64,000 nucleotides of DNA. Source: Trachelipus rathkii. Its lineage: Eukaryota; Arthropoda; Malacostraca; Isopoda; Trachelipodidae. A model generated the notes under the pieces. That model was not told where the DNA came from. It was given only the letters and a program-made list of their open reading frames with translations, and did not search any database. Both the position numbers and the translations under genes were made by a program. Shown here piece by piece: positions 11,673 to 22,835 of the stretch; the first letter of the stretch is position 1, and each line of letters starts with the position of its first letter. The stretch covers positions 21,001 through 85,000 of the forward strand of contig JABUQX010004465.1 of the NCBI GenBank assembly GCA_015478945.1. The letters run 5' to 3'.

Positions 11673-12253
11673 CAATTTTTTAAAAGTTATTGAGTTAATT
11701 TTGTCATTTACAGTAGATATAATGGTACCGTACATTCTTATGTATATTAACCTTAAAATTAAATTTTTTTAACATTGTTTTCATTTGTCCTTGAATCAAC
11801 ACTTATTCATTTGTCTATGTATTGGTCTTGAAACTATAAAACTATAATAGTATAACTCTATCATAACACAACTTAAATTTTTTTTTTTCTCTAGCCATCT
11901 CAAGACTGCTGAATTTATTAAAACAAGCAAAATACCAAAGTCAATATTGCAGGTGAAGGAACATCTATGGTAGTAGTATAATGTGGGAAAATTTCAGATT
12001 TTTAGCACTTACCCCATCAGAGATATTAAGGTTCAAAGTTACCGAAACTTTCTAGGACTAAAAAACCAGGATTATATTTTCTAGAATTGAATATATTTTC
12101 CAAATTCAATGTTTAAAGTGTAGAATATATCAATATGTTTTTCTAATTGAGAAATGTGATTTATTCTGATTTATTTTCCTGTTTTCTGTTCTAATAATTT
12201 ATTAATGAATAAATTTTATCTAAACACATAACTTTTTTATGCATCTTTACAAA
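11673..12253. other. Intergenic, left flank of element 4
   Basis: No gene was seen. The upstream part of the element 4 LTR present at 15916-16055 has no counterpart here, so the 5' LTR is truncated or replaced on this side. Confidence 0.5.
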
Positions 12254-12687
12254 ACAAGATTTATTTTGGCAAATTGAAATGTATAAAAATATTAGCTTGT
12301 AATACGATAGGAAGATATTTAATTTTAGACATCAAGTTAAGAATTGATATAATTATTTTTAGTTAATTGCTATATTTAAGATACTGCCAAAGACTATAAA
12401 AAGGCAGAGATTGTATGATAAGGGCTTTTTGCGTTTCGTACTATCATTCTTGAAACTTGTGATTGTGTTATCTCCTAATATTACTTTTGAGTAAAACTCC
12501 TGCTTTATCTTGATTGTTTGCTATCCTGCACAGCGACCTGATAATTAGAAACTATTCTCATTGGAACTTGAGCCCAGTTATTCAGCAAAGTTTTAAAGGA
12601 TTAATATAGTTCAAACCCCTAGACAAACAGAAGTTATTTATTGATACTGAACCGCGCGCGTGTCCTCATCTATAAATATTCTCGACA
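12254..12687 (+). repeat. Element 4 5' LTR, 5'-truncated
   Basis: This stretch aligns by eye to 16055-16500 with scattered substitutions and small indels, from the AGATTTATTTTGGC block to the GACA end at 12687. A TATA box, TATAAAAA, lies at 12395-12402. The first about 140 bp found in the 3' copy are missing on this side. Confidence 0.85.
12395..12402 (+). promoter_or_regulatory. TATA box in element 4 5' LTR
   Basis: TATAAAAA followed by GGCAG is conserved at the same place in the 3' LTR (16210-16217), as expected for the LTR promoter. Confidence 0.6.
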
Positions 12688-12818
12688 CGTTTTTTGGGTG
12701 GCCTTTGTTCGCGAGAAGGAATATAACAAACATTATTTCTTCATCACACTTGCTGAATTTAGATACTCACCTCTCTTTTATTCTTCACGGTCTCTTCTCT
12801 CCTTTGTCGACATTAATA

Positions 12819-14066
12819 ATGGACTACCAATCCTGGTGCCAGATGGCTAAAGAATTAGGCCTAAAAGGCAAAGAGTCTCTTGAATTCATCAAAGAAAGAG
12901 AGAAAGCCTACAAAGAAGAGAAGGTTGCTGAGGCAGAAAGAGCCACTATTGAAGCTGAAAGAGCGGAAAGAATTGCTCAACTCAAAGAAAGAAGAGAGGA
13001 TTGCTGAAGCAGAAAGAGCTGAAAGGAATGCTCAACTCAAGAAAGAGGAAGCTGAAAGGAATGCTCAACTCAAGAAAGAGGAAGCTGAAAGGAATGCTCA
13101 ACTCAAGAAAGAGGAAGCTGAAAGGAATGCTCAACTTAAGAGAGAGGAAGCCCAACTCAAGAAAGATGAAGACGATAGGAAAGCTGAAGAAGCCGAACGC
13201 ACACGGAACTTGAATGGAAAGAAATACGACTGGTCCAATCAGTCTCAAAATCGTCCGTCCATTTTAAGCAATGTAAATCCCCATCGACCAATGTTAAGGT
13301 ACCAAATATGGCCCGTTCGTCGAATCAAGGGCGAAATGGACGCATACATCCAACGTTTTGAGAGGCTATGCGACATCTTCAAACTGGGATCGCAGTTTAT
13401 GGTTGCCTCTTTATTAAGTGTGTGTTTTAACTGGCGGTGGCTTTGTGGTTTAATAGCAAGTTGCCTCCATAACTTTAGCCAAAATGATTTTTTTCCCTGA
13501 GCTTAAAAGGAAGCCCTCCTTATTCAATTTAACATGCCCGAAGCATGGTTATAGGGCTAAGTTCAAGGAAGTCAAGCCCAAAGCAGATGAGGGTCCATTA
13601 CAATTACTGAATCGAATTAAATCGTATCTGTCAAGGTGGTGTGAACTCTCGAAATTTCAACCAAGACTTTCAAGGTTTAACCGATCTTATGGTAGTTGTC
13701 CATTTTGCCCAAAAAAACCTGGTAGTTGATCAATTTCTCTCTTGTTGCCCAAAGGACTTAGCTGTTCATCTAAGAGAGGTAGGACTCTCTAGTTTAAACG
13801 ACATCGCTTCCCGCGCGGATAGATTTCTCCAAGCAAGGGGTAAGAACCTTTGTTCCAAAAGGGAAGACTTGAACCCTTATGTGACATCCGACAATAATGA
13901 GGAGATACAAAGTCATATTACTCAACCTCAACACACCAAAGTTTGTGGATTATGCCACAAAAGGCGGCGCACGATTCCAGCTTCTTGTTATTTCTGCCCA
14001 AAATGGAACAACAGATTTCTACTCGTAATCGGCATTAATTATGATAATCGGTTTAAAACGCGATAA
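12819..14066 (+). pseudogene. gag: Element 4 gag, frameshifted
   Basis: The likely start is the ATG at 12819, giving MDYQSWCQMAKELGLKG, followed by a long charged coiled-coil rich in Lys, Glu and Ala. A frame change near 12985 moves reading to the frame 12880-13500, which holds four exact-length 11-residue repeats and then a capsid-like block (GEMDAYIQRFERLC). Two more frame changes, near 13490 and 13640, lead through a block typical of gypsy gag (LLNRIKSYLSRWCELS; FLSCCPKDLAVHLREVG) to a Cys-rich end, CGLCHKR...CYFC, at about 13940-14000 that looks like a degraded zinc knuckle. Segments between the blocks suggest small deletions. Its role would be particle formation. Confidence 0.7.
13018..13149 (+). 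repeat. Four tandem 33-bp units in element 4 gag
   Basis: Units begin at 13018, 13051, 13084 and 13117, each encoding AERNAQLKKEE or a close variant. The unit length is a multiple of three, so the number of copies can change without breaking the frame; the repeat lengthens the coiled coil by whole heptad-like steps. Confidence 0.9.
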
Positions 14067-14235
14067 CAAGACAGCGGAGAAAAGATGGCACGCCCAAGAA
14101 AAGAAATACACAATGCTGCCGTTATCAAAAATCAAATCCTATTAACAAAGGGGACTTTGCAGCGGCATGTCAAATTGTGGGAGACGATGAGTCGTGTTGA
14201 CGTGAGCAAAATGGTAAAGGACGGCAAATGTTGCA

Positions 14236-14305
14236 CGTCAATGGAAAATCGATCCCCGTTATTTCCATGTCGATGGAAAATCGATCCCCGTTATGTCCAT
14301 GTCAT
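14236..14305 (+). repeat. Short tandem duplication upstream of the protease block
   Basis: A unit of about 32 bp containing GGAAAATCGATCCCCGTTAT occurs twice in a row with one or two differences. It lies between the gag end and the protease frame and looks like a replication or repair duplication. Confidence 0.75.
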
Positions 14306-14336
14306 GTCAGGATGATTCAATGTCAGACATTCCCTC

Positions 14337-14573
14337 ATGCCCATAACGAATGGTTCTATAAATGGCGTTGATGTATCAGTACTTCGTGATACAGGGTGTA
14401 GTGGCGTAATTGCAAGAAAGAAGTTCGTGAAAAACCATCAATTCACAGGCAAGATCAGAAAAATGCTTCTGATTGATAACACCCTTAGGACGCCCCTGAA
14501 GCAAGAATTTGGATTCGCACTCCGTTTTATACGGGGTCGTCGAAGCTTTATGTCTGAAAGACGCCTTATATGA
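14337..14573 (+). pseudogene. Element 4 protease fragment (retropepsin)
   Basis: The 78-codon frame carries the active-site block VSVLRDTGCSGVIARKKF, a D-T-G motif typical of retropepsins of gypsy elements. It is followed by a strand like the GKIRKMLLIDNT region of this family. The conserved C-terminal Ile-Gly-Arg/Asp segment is not seen and the frame ends early, so the copy is probably dead. Confidence 0.7.
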
Positions 14574-14649
14574 TTTAACATTGGGAAATATCCAAGGCGC
14601 GCTAGGTCCGGGGAGACAATAGGTTACCGAAAATGAGATTAAAATTAAT

Positions 14650-15010
14650 AACCGACAGGACACATCCACTGTTAAAGTTACTTGTGAAGCAGAAATGCTA
14701 TCGAAATAAAAATGATTACCAACGTGGACACATCCATTGTTGAAGTTACTTGTGAAAGCAGAAAATGCTGTTGAAAATAAAAATGATACCGACGTGGACA
14801 CATCCAGTTGTTCCGAAGTTAACTTGTGAAGCCTGAAAATGCTATTGAAAAATATAATGATAAAATTAATACCGACGTGGACATAACCATTGTCGAAGTT
14901 GTTTATGAAGTTGAAAATGCTATTTTAAAAAATAATGATAAAATTGATGTCGGCAAAGACACATCCGTCGCCGAATTAACTCATGAAACTGAAACTGCTA
15001 CAAAAGATAG
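14650..15010 (+). repeat. Five degenerate 69-83-bp tandem units
   Basis: Units share a GGACACATCC-like block at about 14657, 14726, 14796, 14879 and 14958, followed by GAAGTTACTTGTGAAG and an AAAATGCTATTGAAAA-like part. Where open, the frame encodes repeats such as DVDxTIVEVxYEVENA. Indels break the frame between most units. Confidence 0.8.
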
Positions 15011-15115
15011 TAAGACGTGGAAAGTTTGAATGGAAATCTCCCATTCCAAAACCAAGAAAACTCCTCACATTCAAGCTGTTTTTGAGCCAGTATTAATGAG
15101 ACAATAAAGTCTGAG

Positions 15116-15883
15116 GTGAAAGCAGTGGTGCCTGAGGATGTTAATAGTAGATTAGAGGGAAGAGTGTTCCAGTTAACACCAGTGGAAGAAGAATATGAAA
15201 GGAAGTTGAGAGAAGAGAAAAAGTCTCAAACTGAGGCGTCATCTGAAGATCAGCTGACCACTCCTTTGGAAAATATCCAAGCTGAAAATGATGATGCAGA
15301 TGCAGTAGTACCTGAAGAAAATGAAGAGAAGGAGAAGGAACTTAAAAACCATGAAGAGAATGGTATAGTAGAATCTGCAGAAATATTACACTATGATGCT
15401 CTTTCTTCTCCTCTCGTTCAAGAATGTCATACAGTGGAAAAAGATTATGAACTCTCTGTAGTTAACCAAGAGGAAGTTGCAGTGACCGCTCCCACTCCTT
15501 TTTCTCCACAAGGAGGTCCCAGGTCTGTTCATTCAGAGCATCCTCACTCTCCATCAAGAGCAGAAGATGCAGAGGATTATGTACCAACAAAATCTAGAGG
15601 AATGGTCGAAGGTGGTTGGGTGAAGAAGAACTTTGGAAATAGAAAACCCCAAACCTTCATGGTAACAAAAGAGTTTGCCATCTTGATGTCTTCCATTACA
15701 ATGTTGAAAGGTCAGGATGAAGAACCGAACGGTTTAGATAGAGGAACGATCCCGAAGAAAAAGGAAATGGGAAACTTTTCAACGTGGATGAAAGCGATGG
15801 CACAGTTTAAATATCGTAGGAAAGACTTGTACTCATTTCAGGCGAAGATCCCCATGACGTTCTTTTCCAAGACGAAAGAATGA
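15116..15883 (+). CDS. Element 4 acidic ORF of unknown function before the 3' LTR
   Basis: An uninterrupted frame of 255 codons sits where an env or accessory gene, or the end of pol, would lie. The first about 170 residues are very rich in Glu, Asp, Ser and Pro (EEEYERKLREEKK, EENEEKEKELKNHEEN). The C-terminal 80 are basic (WVKKNFGNRKPQTF, FKYRRKDLYSF). No signal peptide, membrane segment or known fold was recognised, so an envelope role is not supported. The frame stays open while gag is broken, which may reflect chance or later selection. The ORF ends about 20 nt before the polypurine tract. Confidence 0.55.
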   Translation: MKAVVPEDVNSRLEGRVFQLTPVEEEYERKLREEKKSQTEASSEDQLTTPLENIQAENDDADAVVPEENEEKEKELKNHEENGIVESAEILHYDALSSPLVQECHTVEKDYELSVVNQEEVAVTAPTPFSPQGGPRSVHSEHPHSPSRAEDAEDYVPTKSRGMVEGGWVKKNFGNRKPQTFMVTKEFAILMSSITMLKGQDEEPNGLDRGTIPKKKEMGNFSTWMKAMAQFKYRRKDLYSFQAKIPMTFFSKTKE

Positions 15884-15903
15884 CACGTCACTTTGTCCTT
15901 CTT

Positions 15904-15915
15904 AGGAGGGGCGTG
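15904..15915 (+). promoter_or_regulatory. Polypurine tract of element 4
   Basis: AGGAGGGGCG directly precedes the TGTCAAG start of the 3' LTR, the usual priming site for plus-strand DNA synthesis. Confidence 0.65.
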
Positions 15916-16500
15916 TGTCAAGTTATCTTGCCTGAAGGCCATGGTTTCTCAATTGTGAGATTCAGTATTTTTTTATTTAATTTGGAAAACTATTATTGTT
16001 GATTTCGCTGTTATTTGTTTGAGTTTGGAATTCACTCAATTTTGTTGTTTTGTAAAAGAAGATTTATTTTGGCAAATTGAAATGTATAAAATAAAAAATT
16101 TTTTTAGCTTGTAATACGATAGGAAGATAATGAATTTTAGACTTATCAAGTAAGAATTGATATAATTATTTTAGTTAATTGGCTATATTAATAAGATACT
16201 GCCAAAGACTATAAAAAGGCAGAGATTGTATGATAAGGGCTTTTTGCGTTTCATACTATCATTCTTGAAACTTGTGATTGTGTTATCTCCTAATATTACT
16301 TTTGAGTAAACTCCTGCTTTATTCTGATTGTTTTGCTATCCTGCACAGCGACCTGATTATTAGAAACTATTCTTATTGGAACTTGAGCCCAGCTATTCAG
16401 CAAAGTTTTAAAGGATTAATATAGTTCTCAAACCCCTAGACAACAGAAGTTATTTATTGATACTGAACCCGCGTGTCCTCATCTATAAAATATCACGACA
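15916..16500 (+). repeat. Element 4 3' LTR, about 585 bp
   Basis: It begins TGTCAAG after the purine tract and ends CACGACA, matching the end of the 5' copy at 12687. The TATA box is at 16210-16217. The first about 140 bp are absent from the 5' copy. Confidence 0.8.
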
Positions 16501-17750
<1,250 letters not shown>

Positions 17751-17963
17751 TGTAATATTCTTCTTGTCTCCTTTTCAGTTACAGCTCATCAGCTTTAAAC
17801 ACTAAAAATTGATTATCTGTTTCTGAAGTATAGTGAATGATTGTTGGAATTACTTATCACAGTATAAACATAAATCTAAAATTTTATGATATATTTTATA
17901 ATGGTCTATTTTTGGATTGAGTTTGTAAGTATAATTTGTGTTTTATTTCTTGCCACCAACTAG

Positions 17964-18104
17964 GAGAAGCATATTCCCCAGATCTTTCTCACTCCACTCT
18001 CTCATTTATTTTTGGATTCTGTCATCAAGAATCAGTGAACTGCCTCCAAGTGCTCAAGTACCAAAAGTTCCAGTGTCCCAGAGAGAACCTCTGATTTTTC
18101 AGAG
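17964..18104 (+). CDS. Weak candidate internal exon of a host gene
   Basis: A pyrimidine-rich tract ending in CCAACTAG precedes 17964 and a donor, CAGAG|GTAATA, follows 18104. The 141-nt segment has one frame open from end to end, running from RSIFPRSF to VPVSQREPLIFQ. No domain was recognised. The two flanking splice motifs are ordinary rather than strong. It might belong to the same plus-strand gene as another unseen exon, but elements 3 and 4 lie on either side. Confidence 0.25.
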
Positions 18105-19886
18105 GTAATAAGCACAAAAATTTAGATATGTTTAATTATTGCCATTTGGAATAAACAAATTGAAACTTTAGTTCATTAGTTCATCTGTAGACCATTTTGG
18201 GTAGTAGATAGTAATGTGTTTATTCATCTCTCCAGGTTTAAGTTTGGGAGTGGTTTACACTTCAGAAGTTTACGTTTTGGTACTAAGAGGTCAGACCATT
18301 CTTGTTGGAGGGAGATTAAGCTTCTGTATTGTCTTTTTTTTACAACTCACAACTACATCACCAATATGAAGGTGATGTTATAAAGTATAACTCCTGTCTA
18401 TTTACTTAAATATTGTGCAGAAACTTTTGAAACAAATAATAGCACAAAGAACATATCTAAAATAATTAAACGAGAAAAGTTTAATTGCTAGAGAGTTCTA
18501 GTGATCTATTAAATAACCTTGTATATAATATTTCAATCATTTTTTTTATTAGTGATTTAAAAATAAAAATTAAATCTTCTAGTGTAATAAGCATAGTGTG
18601 GAATTCCATAAGGATTTGTTACATGGTTCTAGTTTTTGAATAATAATTAAATAATAGCATAAGTGGATCAGTACTACAGATTCATTGATTCATTGAACTT
18701 TATAAACCCTTTAAATTTAATTTACCCTTTCTTGTTTATAGAATTGCCCCTACATTCTTATTCCCACTAAGTAATAATCTTACTTTTTGTATCATTCCAC
18801 GTATTTTCTATCTATAAGTGAAATTTATTTATCCTTCCCTCTCTCACTTTCTCTCTATAATTGTATTGTATTTAATTTATAATTTCCCTTTCTTTCTCTC
18901 TAAAAATTGTCATTTTTATAATCCCCCGTACTTTCTATCTATAAATTAAATGTACTTATAACTTTCCCTTAAAATTTTAAAATCAATACCGTAAGTAAAC
19001 CATTACTTAAAAAGAAAAAAAAATTTGAATCGGTGGTATATACCTGGAGTCGGAGCCAGCCAGAAATAGGGAATAAACATAAGCTAAAATAAAAATTAAT
19101 CTGAATCCGAGTCATCGTTAATTATCGAAAAAATTAAATCTGAATCCGAGTCGTAACGGTTAACACGAATAGAAATGTATATGCACAACGGAATTAAATC
19201 GAGTGCACTTGCGCGCGGCGCGAAATAAATTGAATATGGAGTCGATAAAAACACTAATTGGAGTCATAAAATATTCCCACATAAATAAAACATTAATATA
19301 AACTCTTGTTTGAAGTAAAGAATTACCCTTTTATAACATTTACTGTATTGTACCTTGCCCCTTTGATAGAATTCCATTTTTTGTTATTAGTTGTTATTTG
19401 TAGTTCTTTGTAAAAACAGTCCTAAATATATACATAAGGATTAACAGACTATCTTTTCCCCACTATTTTTATAAAACCAATAATCCTGCAAGGTGTATTA
19501 AGGTTTAAAGGTCAACGAATATAGAAGGTAATACATCATCTATTTTTTTCATAATTACTTCCTTTCTGTGCTTAAAAACATTTTTCTTAATCCTAAATTT
19601 TTTTTGCATATACTCACATGACTCGAAGTTTTATTTGAATAAAGTGTGGAGGAAGAAACTAATAAACCATCAGGTTATTCAGAAGGCGGCAGACGGTGTT
19701 GGTAGTTCTCTTAGGAGCTGTTAAGAAAACGCATACGGAGAAGAGTCAAATTGCCTTGGTTATTGTGAGTTTATTTCTTTTATATCATTTTGTTTGTTTA
19801 CTTTGTTTCTTTTCATTATATATTGTTATTATTATTCTCTTTCTTTGATCATCATCACTCTATCAACAAAAAATCCATTGAATTTA
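18105..19886 (+). other. Left part of element 3, probably including its 5' LTR
   Basis: The right edge is set by the primer site at 19887, so the sequence just before it should be the 5' LTR of element 3. No second LTR copy exists in the window and it shows no convincing match to the element 2 LTRs, so its left edge cannot be placed. By analogy with element 2 (about 1.2 kb) it could start near 18.6-18.7 kb. No coding frame is seen. Confidence 0.45.
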
Positions 19887-19898
19887 TGGTAGCAGAGC
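19887..19898 (+). promoter_or_regulatory. Element 3 primer binding site, initiator tRNA-Met type
   Basis: TGGTAGCAGAGC is complementary to the 3' end GCTCTGCTA-CCA known for animal initiator tRNA-Met. The next 8 nt (GTAGTTCT) are also identical to element 2, so the leader start is conserved. Confidence 0.7.
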
Positions 19899-20172
19899 GT
19901 AGTTCTCTATTTCTTTGAGAAGCTGCCTATTACGTGTCTGCTGCCTTTCCTTCTTTTTCTTCCTTTCTTTCTATTTCGTTCAAAAATTTGTCTGAAATCG
20001 CCTCATATCTTGAGTTTTTGTTTTTGTAACTCTAAAATCTGACATCTCTTCTAAATATACAAACACACTAATTAGGAATACGATTCTTTTTAGATACTTG
20101 GATACTTCAATTGCCTTTCACATTCAATCAATTCAGTTACCCTCCATTCCCCTTACATAAAGTATACGAAAT

Positions 20173-21969
20173 ATGGCCGAAAACAAGGACTTAATGGCGA
20201 ACGGCGCGCGAGACGAGACGAAAATTGCGGTCGAGGAATTTCAATTACCTACGTTCACCACCTCGGATTCATCAAGTTTGATGGCTAACCAACCAACGAA
20301 CTTGATGACATCTGAAAATGTCGTCCCTATACCATCCCCATTCGAAATTGCTGAGTCTTCGGCGGTGTTGAACGCAAGTCCAACACACTCGATAGGTTCA
20401 GTACCCTCCTCGTTTACGACGTCTCCCCTAGTAATGGTAACAGTGTCTACATTGAACTTGCCAGGAAGCGTTTCTGTAGCACGTCCATATTTTGGTGGTG
20501 TGCAGCCTGGGCTAAATGTGTATCAACAGCCTATTCCGTCCGCTTCATTTGTACCCTATCAGCAAATTCCATTGTCTGTGGGAAATTTTCAACACCAACT
20601 ACCTATACAAAGTCCACCGTCACAAGAACAAGAAAACAATGTGTTGCTGCTGAAAATCTTGGAGCAAAACCAACGAACCTTAGATACTATTACGCAAATG
20701 ATGAGGGATCAACACCAGCAAAAATCAAAGAAAATGATTCCTGTCGGCAAGTATTGTCTGGAGAATGGAGAACCTCTCCCACAATTCCTGAGTAGGTTTG
20801 AGGAATATGCCCTGGCGACCTATCCGAGCTACCCTATTGACGGTTGGCGGACATATTTGGGATTGCATCTGGAGGGAGCTATTAAGCAAGTTTACGACAT
20901 ACTGATGAAATCGAATGCAAGCTATGCAATTATAAAGAAAGAATTAATGGATTGGTTTGGGGAACACCTGAAGAAAAAAACAAAATGTGACTTAAGCTCT
21001 TTTACTGATGCTCAAATATTATCAACTGAAACTATACCACTCTATGCCTTGCAGTTGCTGGGATTGGCAGAAAAAGCCTTTCCAGGATCAGATTGGAGTT
21101 CTATGAAGGTTGTAAGAGAAAAACTAATAAAAAGCCTACCTCAATCTGTACAAGATCAAGTAAATGCTCTTACGGTAGTTTGTGAGTTGACCTTAGGAGG
21201 CGTTAGCCTTTCTTGGGAAGGTTTAGTCAAGTTAATAGACGATAATTACACTCGAAAACAAGTAGCCGATAAAACAAACAATGGATCACTGACTCTACCA
21301 AACAATATAAACAATAAACTTCCCCTGACTACTCAACCGGAGGTTATAGACTTAACACCGGTGGTACCTTCTACTTCTCAGCAATCATTACGATATACGG
21401 TTCCACTATCGGTTGGGCCTGTTTGGCCTTTTCCTGCATTGACCTACCCAGGATATACTGTACCCAGCGGTGAGTCTCAATTTCCTCAACCTTCTGAGAG
21501 TTTTTCGCGATACTCTGGGCTGAGTAACCCAACCTATGTGCAAAATCTGTCACAATTTGCTCAACCACCTGGAGTTCATTCTTCTAATTATCCTCCTGGA
21601 AATCAACAAAATGCAAATTCACAAGAAAAAGGTAAGAATTCCCAGAGTAATCCTCGAACACCAGGTTCCCCTCAAAGATGTAACTATTGCAAGAAGCCAG
21701 GCCATGGTGTACGAGATTGTCAACTAAGACCGCAGTGTCAGTTTTGCGGAAAACGAGGACATATGGTGGACGATTGTTGTGTATCAAAAAATAAATGTAT
21801 ACGTTGTGAGGCAAATGGACATGTCGTGCAGGACTGCCCTCAACGAAGTCAGAAAACACCACAGGAATCAGAAAACCAAGAATGTCCTGTTTGTCATCAG
21901 GATGGTCATTTGGGAATTGACTGTCCGCAGTTGTTATCAGATAATATACCCAAACGAAGGGGAAACTAG
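20173..21969 (+). CDS. gag: Element 3 gag polyprotein, intact, four zinc knuckles
   Basis: The 598-codon ORF begins with an ATG about 275 nt after the primer site. Residues 1 to about 150 are Ser/Pro/Thr-rich and variable. A coiled-coil-like Gln-rich segment (about 155-190) leads into a capsid-like core from about 190 to 370, with the KKMIPVGKY, GWRTYLGLHLEGAIKQVYD and KAFPGSDWSSMKVVREKLIKSLP blocks shared with element 2. A disordered linker follows. Residues about 503-586 hold four CCHC knuckles of the C-x2-C-x4-H-x4-C type: CNYCKKPGHGVRDC, CQFCGKRGHMVDDC, CIRCEANGHVVQDC and CPVCHQDGHLGIDC. It should bind element RNA and assemble particles. Pol is reached by a -1 shift at the very end (21960-21966). 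The ORF is unbroken although pol downstream is truncated. Confidence 0.9.
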   Translation: MAENKDLMANGARDETKIAVEEFQLPTFTTSDSSSLMANQPTNLMTSENVVPIPSPFEIAESSAVLNASPTHSIGSVPSSFTTSPLVMVTVSTLNLPGSVSVARPYFGGVQPGLNVYQQPIPSASFVPYQQIPLSVGNFQHQLPIQSPPSQEQENNVLLLKILEQNQRTLDTITQMMRDQHQQKSKKMIPVGKYCLENGEPLPQFLSRFEEYALATYPSYPIDGWRTYLGLHLEGAIKQVYDILMKSNASYAIIKKELMDWFGEHLKKKTKCDLSSFTDAQILSTETIPLYALQLLGLAEKAFPGSDWSSMKVVREKLIKSLPQSVQDQVNALTVVCELTLGGVSLSWEGLVKLIDDNYTRKQVADKTNNGSLTLPNNINNKLPLTTQPEVIDLTPVVPSTSQQSLRYTVPLSVGPVWPFPALTYPGYTVPSGESQFPQPSESFSRYSGLSNPTYVQNLSQFAQPPGVHSSNYPPGNQQNANSQEKGKNSQSNPRTPGSPQRCNYCKKPGHGVRDCQLRPQCQFCGKRGHMVDDCCVSKNKCIRCEANGHVVQDCPQRSQKTPQESENQECPVCHQDGHLGIDCPQLLSDNIPKRRGN

Positions 21970-22002
21970 AGTGCTCTGTGGTCAGTGGCCCACCCACAGA
22001 GC
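21960..22002 (+). promoter_or_regulatory. -1 ribosomal frameshift signal at the gag end of element 3
   Basis: The heptamer GGGAAAC (21960-21966) is read G-GGA-AAC in the gag frame, the canonical X-XXY-YYZ phase, and the next codon is the gag TAG stop. Six nt later a perfect 9-bp stem (GCTCTGTGG at 21973-21981 with CCACAGAGC at 21994-22002) encloses a 12-nt loop. A shift here enters the open -1 frame that continues as pol. Element 2 has the same heptamer and an equivalent hairpin. Confidence 0.8.
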
Positions 22003-22403
22003 CTAAAGTAGAACATCCGACTGTATCTTTGCCCTTGGATAGTCCGTGTGAACCTATAACTATGGTATCTATGAGTCCTAAACCTCAGCGCCAAAGACAA
22101 AGAGACAAATCAAAGAATGACCACGGTAATTGAAGGGTCACAGTTTCTGGTTCGAAATGACAATGTAAATATAACTGAACCAATGCCTAAATTGGAATGG
22201 AGTGTGGTACCTTCCTCACCGCCTTTTAATGAATTAATAAATACCTCCAGTGAAAATGTAGGATCACAAAATGAGATGGAAATTACTCCATTTCCCTCTA
22301 TTGTTACAAATACTTCAAATATGAAATCTCCAAATCAAACTGAGGAACAAACCTCACTCCAAAACCCCTATTTATCTCATACCATACATACCCTCTTTGC
22401 AGA
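21963..22403 (+). pseudogene. pol: Element 3 start of pol, truncated
   Basis: In the -1 frame relative to gag, the reading continues past the gag stop for about 55 codons to a TGA near 22130. A different frame (22117-22587) then carries Ser/Pro/Thr-rich sequence much like the N-terminal linker of element 2 pol. This shows one frameshift in the linker. Around 22400 the sequence changes to GC-richer DNA with no protease, RT or integrase, so pol is cut off before the protease active site. Confidence 0.55.
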
Positions 22404-22835
22404 AAAGGAACCCCTATTCATCCTCTGGCCACTTCCAGATGAACCCCAAGAAACCGTTCTTGCACTCACGCTCGCCACGTCCCTTCTGACAACACCCCTC
22501 ATGCACTATTCGGTTCGCTACCGCCACTATGATTCGGACAATCTCCAACACCTGTTGTCTTCTCACTTGCCCGACCCTCCTGCTTAACCCCTTTGGCAGT
22601 CCAAACCTGGATCGGCTCAGCCAGCAATTGTCCCTTTTCTGATACTTAACCCTTATACACATTTTCCGTTTTCACCTCCTGGGTCATATTTCCCCAACAA
22701 CACTCTACCTTTAAACTCTTCACCACTTGCACATGTTCAGAGATTGCTTCGGCCATCCGAGCCAACGAATAATCGATATGCGACCACCTCTCTTCCCGCT
22801 TGTTTTCATCAAACACCAGCGCCATCTTCAGACTC

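Larger units (their letters stand above)
12254..16500 (+). mobile_element. Element 4: gypsy-type LTR element lacking RT and integrase
   Basis: Two direct repeats (12254-12687 and 16055-16500) flank gag and protease remnants plus an acidic ORF. A purine tract and a full-length 3' LTR follow at 15904-16500. No RT, RNase H or integrase motif is found between the protease (ends near 14573) and the acidic ORF (starts 15116), so the copy is internally deleted or belongs to a non-autonomous family. Gag differs from that of elements 1-3, so this is a separate lineage. Confidence 0.8.

Noticed and set aside
13018..13149. CRISPR-like array
   Set aside because: Units are directly adjacent without spacers, in frame, and within gag.
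14376..14801. Minus-strand 141-codon frame over the element 4 protease
   Set aside because: It is a shadow of the plus-strand protease and the tandem repeats, without motifs.
15116..15883. Envelope protein of element 4
   Set aside because: No signal peptide, membrane span or Cys pattern; the protein is hydrophilic throughout.
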